Source of the DNA: Myxococcota bacterium
GTDB taxonomy: Bacteria > Myxococcota_A > UBA9160 > PR03
Assembly: GCA_030066475.1 (NCBI GenBank)
Contig: JASJBO010000015.1
Coordinates: 1 to 23,305, forward strand
Length of the DNA stretch: 23,305 nt
Reading direction: 5' to 3'
Part shown: piece by piece, positions 17,701-23,305 of the stretch
Position numbering within the stretch: position 1 is the first letter of the stretch
How the letters are laid out: every line of letters begins with the position of its first letter
Position numbers and translations under genes: made by a program
Notes under the pieces: model-generated
What the model saw: only the letters and a program-made list of their open reading frames with translations
Database searches by the model: none
What the model was told of the DNA's origin: nothing

Positions 17701-20700
17701 CGCCCGCGGCCCCCGCGGTCTGGTCCCAGGCGCGGAAGCTGAACGAGGCGGCGTCGGCGTTCTGGCCGTCCGGCACGAAGCGCACGCAGTCGCTGGCGCG
17801 CAGCAGCAGCGCGCTGGCGTCCGAGACGCCGCCCACCGGGCTCCAGGTGCTGCCGCCGTCGATGGAGTACTCCCAGGTGCCGTTGCCGCTCGACAGGCCC
17901 GTGATCGCGATGCCCTGCACGGCGCCCGCGTCCGCGTCCGTGACCGAGGCGCCCAGCAGCGCGGAGATCGGGTCGCCGGGGTTCGCCAGGTCGTCCTCGG
18001 TGATCGGCGTCAGCAGCGGCGCGCTCGGCGTCAGCACCGGGGCGTCGTTCTGCGGGGTCACGGTGACCTCGACCGTCTCGGTGGTGGCGCTGTACGGGGT
18101 CACGCCGCCGTGGGACGAGACGTCGACGCCGGTCTGCCCGTTGACGCCCGCGCTCTGGTCCCAGGCGCGGAACTTCAGCTCGGGCCCGGAGCCGTTGAAG
18201 CCGGGAGCCGGCACGAAGCGGATCCGGGCCGCGGGGTCCAGCAGCACAGCGCTGGTCTCGGTCGCGCCGCCCAGGCCGTTCCAGATCGCCCCCCCGTCGA
18301 TCGAGAACTCCCAGCGTCCGTTGGTGTCGTCCGCGGACACCACGGCGATGCCGTCCACCGCCAGCCGGTCCACGTCGGCGATCGGGTCGCCTCCCGCGCT
18401 GGCGAGGACCGCGGCCACGCTGTCGCCCGCCGGGTCCAGTTCGTCCTCGGCGACGTCGCTGAGCACCAGGGCGCCCGAGGCGTCCAGCGTCGGCGCGTCG
18501 TTCACGGCGCCGACGCTGATGTCGGCGGTGTCGGCGGCCACGCTGAAGGCCGTGGTGCCGCCCTGGATGCTGGCGTCCGCCAGCGAGCCGGGCGGCCCGG
18601 TGGTCTGGTCCCAGGCGCGGAACGTGAACGAGGCGTTGTCGGCGTTCAAGCCGTCCGGGATGAAGCGGACGAAGTCGGTGTCGCGCAGCAGGCGGGCGGA
18701 GCCCTCGGACACCGGCCCGATCGCGTTCCAGGTGATCCCGTCCAGCGAGTACTCCCAGGTGCCGTTGCCGGACGCGAGGCCGGTCACCGCGATCCCCACG
18801 GAGGCGCCGGCGTCGGCGTCGGTGATCGAGGCGCCGACGATCGAGGCCACCGTCTGCCCGCCGTTCGCCACCTCGTCCTCGGTGATCGGGTCGAGCGACG
18901 GGCCGACCGGGGTGAGCACCGGCGCGTCGTTGATCGGGATCACGTCGAGCGTGGCGGTCTCGCTGGCGGCGCTGAAGGCGCCGGTCGGGGTCGGCGTCGA
19001 GACGTCCACGTCCACGTCGCCGCTCGCGCCGGTGCTCTGGTCCCAGGCCTGGAAGCGCAGGTCGCCGGCCGGGCCCGTGTACGACGGCGCCGGCACGAAG
19101 CGGACGCGCGCGCTCGGGTCGAGCAGCACCGCGGCGCCGGTGGAGACGGTGCCGAAGGGCGTCCAGATCGAGCCGCCGTCGGTCGAGTACTGCCAGATGC
19201 CGTTGCCGTCGTCGACCCCGGTGACGGCGATGCCGTCCAGCGCCCCGGTGTCGACGTCGCCGATCGGATCGCCGCCGGCCGATCCCAGGATCGCCGCCAC
19301 CGTGTTGCCCGGCGGGCCCGGGTCGTCCTCGATCACGTTGGTGAGCCGAAGGTCGCCCGACGCGTCGAGGGTGGGCGCGTCGTTGACGCTCCAGGCGAGG
19401 ATCGTGGCCGTGTCGCTCGCGCTCGAGAAGGCCGTGCGGCCGCCGTGGCTCGAGACGTCGACCTTCGTGCCCCCGCTTCCGGCCGTCTGGTCCCAGGCGC
19501 GGAAGTCGAAGGAGGCGACGGTGCCGTTGCGGGCGTCGGGGACGAAGCGGATGCGATCGGTGGGCCGCAGCAGCAGGGCGCTGGTCTCGGCCACCGCGCC
19601 CACGGGCGTCCAGAGCGTCCCGCCGTCGGTGGAGAACTGCCAGCTCCCGTTACCGCTCGACAGGGACGTGATCGCCATGCCGAGGGGCCCCCCGCCGTCG
19701 GGATCGAAGGCGGCCCCCGTCAGGCTCGACACGGGCTGCCCGGGGTTCGTGACGTCGTCCTCGCTGATCGGGACGAGGCCGGGCCCGATCGGGAACAGCA
19801 TGGGGGCCAGATTGGTGGACACCGTCGAGGTCTCGCCCCAGAGGAAGAGGAAGGGCTGACCGTTGTTGACGCCGGCGTCGGCTTCCAGCTCGGCCTGCAC
19901 CGTCCACGTCGCGCCGTCCCAGGCCGCGAAGCTCACGTTCTTCCGCTCGTCCACGACCGAGAGCATCACCGAGTCAGAGCCGGGGTCGGCGTCGAGCGTC
20001 AGCGAGGTGGGCACGTCGCCGAGGTCGGGCCCGACCTGCTCGCCGGACCAGCCCCCGGCTGGACTCCAGGTGCGGTAGCGGACCTGGTTGGTCGACGTCG
20101 CGTACGCCGCGATCGCCTCACCGCTGCTGGTCTCGAACGCCACGGCGATGGACTGCCGGTCGTTGCGCGGGGCATCGCTCGTCGCCAGCACCGAGGGCTC
20201 CCAGCTGCTTCCGTCCCAGGTCGCGAGCCACGCGTACTTGTTCTCGGAGATCGCACCGAACACGATGCGGTTGCTGTTGGGGTCCGCCGCGAGCGCCGTC
20301 CAGCGGGTCTGCCCGCTGCTGCCAGCGGGGCGGGGAATCGAGTCGTTGCTCCAGCTCGCCCCGTCCCAGAGGTGGTAGCGGGCGTTCCGGCCGGAGCCGC
20401 CGTTCACCACCATGGGACGCCCGCTCTGCTGCTCGTAGACGACGCTCACGTCGGTGTCGTCGACCGAGTTGCCTCCGCCCGGGAAGAGCGTCGGGCTCCC
20501 CCAGCCGGAGCCGTTCCAGATCAGGGCGTAGTCCTCGTTGTTCGCCGTGGTCACGACGAGCACCATCTCGTCCGAGACCGGGCTCGCCGCCAGCTTCATC
20601 TGCACGGCCTCGGCGGTCCCCGGCGGCGGGAGGATGGGCGTCGGCGCCGAGAAGCCCGTGCCGTCCCAGACCACGTAGCCGACGGTGAAGAGCCCGTCGT

Positions 20701-23122
20701 TGAACACGATCACGGCGTCGCCGCTCTGGGACTCGTAGGCGACGTCGAAGCCCCAGCGGTCGTTCTCGCTGACCGGGAGAAACCCGATCGGCGTCGACGA
20801 CGACCAGCTCGAGCCGTTCCAGACCATCCCGCTCAGATCGCCCGCCGAGTCGACGCCCACCACGATCTTCTCGTCCCGCGTGGGGGCCTCCGCGCCCGCG
20901 ATCACCCGCCAGGTGCCGCCGACGTCGGCCGTGGGACCCACCGGGCCGAAGCCGGTGCCGTCGAAGTCGCTGGTCGCCGGCACCGGCGAGCCGGCCTCGG
21001 CCCAGATCGCGCTGCCCGTCCCCATGCCGGGGGTCGGAGCCGGCACGCCGGCGGTGACCCGCACCTGGTGGTCCGGCGTGAAGCTCAGGAACCCGGTCCC
21101 GCGGAGGCCGCCGGCGCCCGCCGCGACGAACACCTCGCCCGTGACGCCGTCGTAGCGCAGCACCCGGTCGTTGTCGTAGCTGGCGACGTAGAGCTGGCCG
21201 TCGGGTCCGAAGGCCAGGCCGCTGGACCAGTCGAGCTGGGGGTGTGTGAAGTAGGGCGTGAGGCTCGCCCCGTCCCAGCGCATCACGCTGTCGCCCGAGC
21301 CAGTGGCGATGTACAGATCGCCCGCGCCGTCGAAGACGATCTGCTCGGGCCTGCCGAGCCCGCTGGCAAGGGTGGTCGGCGTCCCGCCCGCGGCTCCGTC
21401 GATCTTCACCAGCCGGCCGTTGTCGTAGCTGGCGACGTAGAGGTCGCCGTCGGGGCCGAACGTCAGCCCGGAGGGACCGTTCAGCTGCCCGCCGCTGGCG
21501 AACACGTCCAGGAAGTTCCCGGCCGGGTCGAAGCGCAGGATCTCGTGGCTGCCGTAGCTCGAGACGTAGAGGTTGTCGTCCGGGCCGAACGCCAGGGAAT
21601 TGGCCAGCCGCAGGCCCCCGCTGCCGGGCGCGACGAACTCGTCGAGGTAGGCGCCGCCGGGATCGAAGCGGACGATCTTGTCGGTGTCGTAGCCGGTGAC
21701 GTAGAAGTTGCCGTCCGGGCCGACGACCGCGTGGTAGGGCCGGTCGATGTCGTTGCCGGCCGCGTCGAAGGTCTGGACGAAGGCCCCTGTCTCGCCGTCG
21801 AAGAGGAACACGTCGTCGGAGTTGTTGCGCCAGTTGCCGACGACGAGGTCGCTGTTGGTCCAGGTGCCGTCGTCGTCCGTGACCGAGACGGTGATGTTGC
21901 GCGTGAAGGCGCCCTGGGTGTAGGTATGGGTCGCCGCCGGCAGGTCGCCGACCGTGTCGACCGTGCCGTCGCCCCAGTCGATCGTCCAGCTGATCGTCTC
22001 GTCGCCCGGATCGACCGCGGACAGGCTCAGCGTGTAGACGTCGCCGGCCGCCACGCTGGCGGCGCCGCTCACGCTGATCGCGGGCGCGGTGTTGACCACC
22101 GTGAGCGTGGTCGTGGTGGTGTCGAACTGCGCGGAGGGATCGACGACGCGCAGGCCGATCGGGTAGCTGCCGTCGTCGTCGATGCCACGGGCCACGAGCG
22201 TGGACCACGAGACCAGCGGCGTGGGGCCGAACGGCTCGCCCGGCTCCAGGAAGTTCCCGTCGCCGTCGAGGTCCCAGAAGTAGAGCAGCGGCTGCGACTC
22301 CGGGTCGCTCGAAGCCGTGCCGTCGAGCTGGAGGGCGTCGCCCTCCGCGATCCCGTACGGCGCCCCGTTCGAGGCGTCCGCGGTGGGCGGCAGTAGCAGG
22401 CCCGTCCAGCTCGAGCGCGCCTCGACGCTGAACGCCACCGAAGCCTGCACGCGGCCGACGCGGACCTCGAGGTCCCAGTCGCCACCGCGTGCCGCCGCGC
22501 CCGTCGGGTCGCTGCTGGCGGCGACGTCGGCCCCGGTCCAGTGCGCGAGGCGCCCCACCAGCTCGCGTCCCGCCGCGCTGCCGCCGAGGTTGCAGCCGTA
22601 CAGCAGCAGGTCCGCGTCCTCACCCAGCGCACGGCCCCAGCCGGCGATCGCCTCGCGTCGTGCCGCGAGGCTCTCCGCGCCCAGCCAGGTGCTGCCCAGC
22701 TGGAGCCCCCGGTCGCTGCCGTGCGAGACGACGTGCACGGCGTCGAGCGGGCCGTGCGCCGCGCGGGCGGCGAGCGCCTCGGAGATCTGCGCAACGCCGT
22801 CGCGCGCCGGATCGAGCACCACGACCTCGAGGCGACGGTCCGGCCGGCGTTCGCTCTGGAGGTCGGCGATCAGTGCCTCGTGACCCTTCACCCCGGCGTC
22901 CACGAGCACCAGCTCGCGGGTCGCGGCGAGCTGCTCGAGGCGATCGGCACCGCCGCTGCGGAGCGCGACCGGCTCCACCAGCTCCACGTGCTCGGCGCCG
23001 GCATCGGCCGGAGCGAGGGCGGCGCCCGGCAGATCGGCGGAGAGCAGGATGCGGGGCTCGAGCGGCTCGACGACGGCGCGGCGCCGGCGGGCAGGCCCCG
23101 AGCCGCCTCGGGGCTTCGTCAC
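14768..23122 (-). CDS. Giant LEPR-XLL / DUF4347 repeat surface protein
   Basis: This 2784-residue protein begins with an Arg-rich stretch and the LEPR-XLL signature (LEPRILLSAD, 21-30), typical of giant exported proteins. A DUF4347 domain (about 66-240) has VVSHG at 131-135 and LLYGCN at 173-178. PKD-like modules follow (about 245-425, WDLDGDG and DWGDGT), then an NHL-like beta-propeller (about 436-690, repeated GPDGxLYVASYD). A second beta-rich module with repeated W(D/N)G(S/A/T) blades follows (about 700-1095). Ten cadherin/Ig-like repeats (about 1104-2550) precede a Pro/Glu linker (about 2557-2640). The C-terminus has two hydrophobic segments (about 2708-2755) and an acidic tail. GTG at 23122 has AGGAG six bases upstream. 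It is probably an adhesin or surface sensor, first gene of an operon with the kinase and cyclic di-GMP protein. Confidence 0.9.
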   Translation of the reverse strand: MTKPRGGSGPARRRRAVVEPLEPRILLSADLPGAALAPADAGAEHVELVEPVALRSGGADRLEQLAATRELVLVDAGVKGHEALIADLQSERRPDRRLEVVVLDPARDGVAQISEALAARAAHGPLDAVHVVSHGSDRGLQLGSTWLGAESLAARREAIAGWGRALGEDADLLLYGCNLGGSAAGRELVGRLAHWTGADVAASSDPTGAAARGGDWDLEVRVGRVQASVAFSVEARSSWTGLLLPPTADASNGAPYGIAEGDALQLDGTASSDPESQPLLYFWDLDGDGNFLEPGEPFGPTPLVSWSTLVARGIDDDGSYPIGLRVVDPSAQFDTTTTTLTVVNTAPAISVSGAASVAAGDVYTLSLSAVDPGDETISWTIDWGDGTVDTVGDLPAATHTYTQGAFTRNITVSVTDDDGTWTNSDLVVGNWRNNSDDVFLFDGETGAFVQTFDAAGNDIDRPYHAVVGPDGNFYVTGYDTDKIVRFDPGGAYLDEFVAPGSGGLRLANSLAFGPDDNLYVSSYGSHEILRFDPAGNFLDVFASGGQLNGPSGLTFGPDGDLYVASYDNGRLVKIDGAAGGTPTTLASGLGRPEQIVFDGAGDLYIATGSGDSVMRWDGASLTPYFTHPQLDWSSGLAFGPDGQLYVASYDNDRVLRYDGVTGEVFVAAGAGGLRGTGFLSFTPDHQVRVTAGVPAPTPGMGTGSAIWAEAGSPVPATSDFDGTGFGPVGPTADVGGTWRVIAGAEAPTRDEKIVVGVDSAGDLSGMVWNGSSWSSSTPIGFLPVSENDRWGFDVAYESQSGDAVIVFNDGLFTVGYVVWDGTGFSAPTPILPPPGTAEAVQMKLAASPVSDEMVLVVTTANNEDYALIWNGSGWGSPTLFPGGGNSVDDTDVSVVYEQQSGRPMVVNGGSGRNARYHLWDGASWSNDSIPRPAGSSGQTRWTALAADPNSNRIVFGAISENKYAWLATWDGSSWEPSVLATSDAPRNDRQSIAVAFETSSGEAIAAYATSTNQVRYRTWSPAGGWSGEQVGPDLGDVPTSLTLDADPGSDSVMLSVVDERKNVSFAAWDGATWTVQAELEADAGVNNGQPFLFLWGETSTVSTNLAPMLFPIGPGLVPISEDDVTNPGQPVSSLTGAAFDPDGGGPLGMAITSLSSGNGSWQFSTDGGTLWTPVGAVAETSALLLRPTDRIRFVPDARNGTVASFDFRAWDQTAGSGGTKVDVSSHGGRTAFSSASDTATILAWSVNDAPTLDASGDLRLTNVIEDDPGPPGNTVAAILGSAGGDPIGDVDTGALDGIAVTGVDDGNGIWQYSTDGGSIWTPFGTVSTGAAVLLDPSARVRFVPAPSYTGPAGDLRFQAWDQSTGASGDVDVDVSTPTPTGAFSAASETATLDVIPINDAPVLTPVGPSLDPITEDEVANGGQTVASIVGASITDADAGASVGIAVTGLASGNGTWEYSLDGITWNAIGPVSEGSARLLRDTDFVRFIPDGLNADNASFTFRAWDQTTGPPGSLADASIQGGTTAFSVAADTADISVGAVNDAPTLDASGALVLSDVAEDELDPAGDSVAAVLASAGGDPIADVDRLAVDGIAVVSADDTNGRWEFSIDGGAIWNGLGGATETSAVLLDPAARIRFVPAPGFNGSGPELKFRAWDQSAGVNGQTGVDVSSHGGVTPYSATTETVEVTVTPQNDAPVLTPSAPLLTPITEDDLANPGDPISALLGASVTDADAGAVQGIAITGLSSGNGTWEYSIDGGSTWSPVGGVSDASALLLRASDCVRFVPDGQNADAASFSFRAWDQTAGAAGDRVDASVNGDTAAFSTATDTASIAVSAVNDAPVLTPTAPTLPTITEDELGNPGALVSTLLGGLADVDAGSAAGLAITGLDSGNGTWQYRLAAGPWQDVGAVSDASALLLRDGDQIRFVPDGRAADAPSFAFRAWDRTGGSAGSKVDTVPNGGTTAFSTATDTASLTVTAVNDAPWLATTATLALADVAEDAGPPAGAVGTSIDSLVDFAGGGGLDNVSDVDPGALTGIAVTSADTGTGTWHFSIDGGASWIPLGPVSDDAARLLAADGSTRIYFEPAPGFQGSVDPGIGFRAWDRTTGANGGLGDTAPPGGSSAFSAAQDTASITVTPVNDAPAGADATVVTAEDVPYVFAAADFGFSDPDGDALLEVRIASVPALGTLRAGPLVLAGGESVSAAAIAAGDLVYTPAPGTSGPALASFTFQVRDDGGTANGGVDLDPTPNTITIDVTTVNDAPVLAPAAPALPTVSEDQVGNPGALVATIVGSSITDADPGAQLGIAITELESGNGTWQVRLSTGPWQDVGPVSDANALLLRDTDSIRFVPDGHNADSAAFRFRAWDQTAGVAGGRADTAPNGGSHAFSTAVDRATLTVTAVNDAPGLGDAMLARTNVGDVDPPGARIDGLFAGVFRDVDAGASLSGVAVVGNAADPAGEGTWEYSSDEGAHWFAIGAVGDDATALVLGGDARVRFVPAGSFAGVPAALVVRGLDDAYAGGQSSTAGGVEIRAQVDTSASGGTSAIAAARSAISTFVLEDLPEEVTEPLPPDEPDPPPPDEPEPASEPDPEPEPEPLTGAPATEPGPAPGLEPPASAGPPIQPPVVRAGPEIASVEPTEPPAVRRELEREVALFTHRSLEALRDFLAGRAPVGASFGDLIFSSQRSEFFGELDRVRNQLDTDVAVETRVVGSSVAITTGLSIGYVIWLTRGGLLLASLVSSLPAWQLIDPIPVLIHLAGRDDEESEDDESLDAMLDRSAREPAGKRG
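14860..15003 (-). other. C-terminal hydrophobic anchor of the giant protein
   Basis: The encoded segment includes VAITTGLSIGYVIWLTRGG and, shortly after, LLASLVSSLPAWQLIDPIPV. These are two candidate membrane helices separated by a short basic turn, followed by the acidic tail RDDEESEDDES. This kind of C-terminus suggests inner-membrane anchoring rather than release, and I recall similar ends in other DUF4347 giants. Confidence 0.6.
15255..15460 (-). other. Pro/Glu-rich linker of the giant protein
   Basis: This stretch encodes repeated EPDPEPEPEP- and PDEPDPPP-type sequence between the last extracellular repeat and the C-terminal membrane region. Such segments usually form extended spacers that cross peptidoglycan or the periplasm. 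Confidence 0.7.
15470..19813 (-). repeat. Array of ten cadherin/Ig-like repeat units in the giant gene
   Basis: Unit boundaries, marked by the N-(D/L)-A-P motif, lie near 19813, 19384, 18931, 18502, 18049, 17616, 17191, 16714, 16354 and 15925. Units are about 360-480 bp. Nine share the core GNGTW(E/Q)YS, LLL-R-x-x-D-x-(I/V)RFVPD and FRAWDQT. They fall into two subtypes in the order A B A B A A B C A B, where C (near 16714-16354) is a shorter, different cadherin-like unit. The last B unit is the most diverged. Confidence 0.85.
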
Positions 23123-23128
23123 GGACGT

Positions 23129-23133
23129 CTCCT
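23129..23133 (-). promoter_or_regulatory. Ribosome binding site (AGGAG) of the giant gene
   Basis: AGGAG on the minus strand lies 6 nt before the GTG at 23122, within a purine-rich GGGGAGAGGAGA stretch. It supports this start, which also places the LEPR-XLL motif at the N-terminus as expected. Confidence 0.65.
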
Positions 23134-23305
23134 CTCCCCTTCCGGGGCCCCGCCCGTCCGTCTTGGATATCGGCCGTCCGCGCCCCGGGTCTTGAGCGCC
23201 CGGGACGGTTCAAGCGCGCCCTGGGGCAGGCCGAAACCCAACCAGAGGCAACTGGGGGGTCAGCTGGCCGTCTCGTCAGGGAAAAGCGCCGGTCGGAGGG
23301 ACGGC
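23134..23305 (-). promoter_or_regulatory. Upstream region of the giant gene operon with a spaced inverted repeat
   Basis: This end of the window should hold the operon promoter. CTTGA (23191-23195) and TCAAG (23210-23214) form an inverted repeat with a 14-base spacer containing CCCGGG. On the minus strand GATATC (23167-23172) is the only AT-rich hexamer that could serve as a -10 box. No convincing -35 partner or sigma-54 site was found, and no gene is seen. Confidence 0.3.

Overview
The window is about 23.3 kb of very GC-rich DNA (roughly 70% by eye, strong G/C at third codon positions). It comes from a Gram-negative bacterium: there are Sec-type lipoproteins, a patatin phospholipase, a hybrid phosphorelay kinase and a giant exported protein of the LEPR-XLL/DUF4347 type. 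The composition and gene mix fit a lineage formerly grouped as Deltaproteobacteria (Myxococcota, Binatota or relatives). That placement is inference; there is no rRNA or other marker to fix it. No mobile element, tRNA, rRNA or CRISPR array was seen.

Layout. (1) 1-2757, plus strand: a promoter with a TATACT -10 box, a strongly structured leader of about 165 nt, then a two-gene unit encoding an exported von Willebrand A (VWA) protein and a Sel1-repeat lipoprotein. (2) 2851-4200, minus strand, convergent: a lipoprotein with a glycine zipper, a coiled coil and eight calcium-loop-like DxDxDG repeats. Its amber stop is followed in frame by 24 more coding-like codons. (3) 4201-4622: a relatively AT-rich divergent control region with a perfect 16-bp palindrome. 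(4) 4623-9972, plus strand: patatin-like phospholipase, NRDE/TANGO2-family protein, a small CC/CxxC protein, FolC and an MFS transporter. A strong hairpin separates the small protein from folC, and folC overlaps the MFS gene. (5) 9973-10153: a convergent intergenic region with two copies of a GC-rich dyad-containing repeat. (6) 10154-23122, minus strand: three tightly packed genes transcribed toward lower coordinates. These are a 2784-residue surface protein, then (12 codon-free bases or fewer later) a hybrid histidine kinase with two tandem HPt domains, then (TGATG overlap) a REC-GGDEF-EAL protein.

The most interesting system is region 6. A giant, probably membrane-tethered repeat protein opens with a DUF4347 domain whose His-Gly and Gly-Cys motifs resemble caspase-fold (CHAT-like) proteins. 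It is genetically coupled to a phosphorelay whose likely output is synthesis or breakdown of cyclic di-GMP. A plausible reading, which is inference, is that the relay senses or controls the deployment of the giant surface protein, functionally similar to but built differently from the Lap adhesin system. Region 1-2 may be a second envelope module, in which a VWA protein carrying a DxDGDG loop, a Sel1 lipoprotein and a DxDxDG-repeat lipoprotein sit together.
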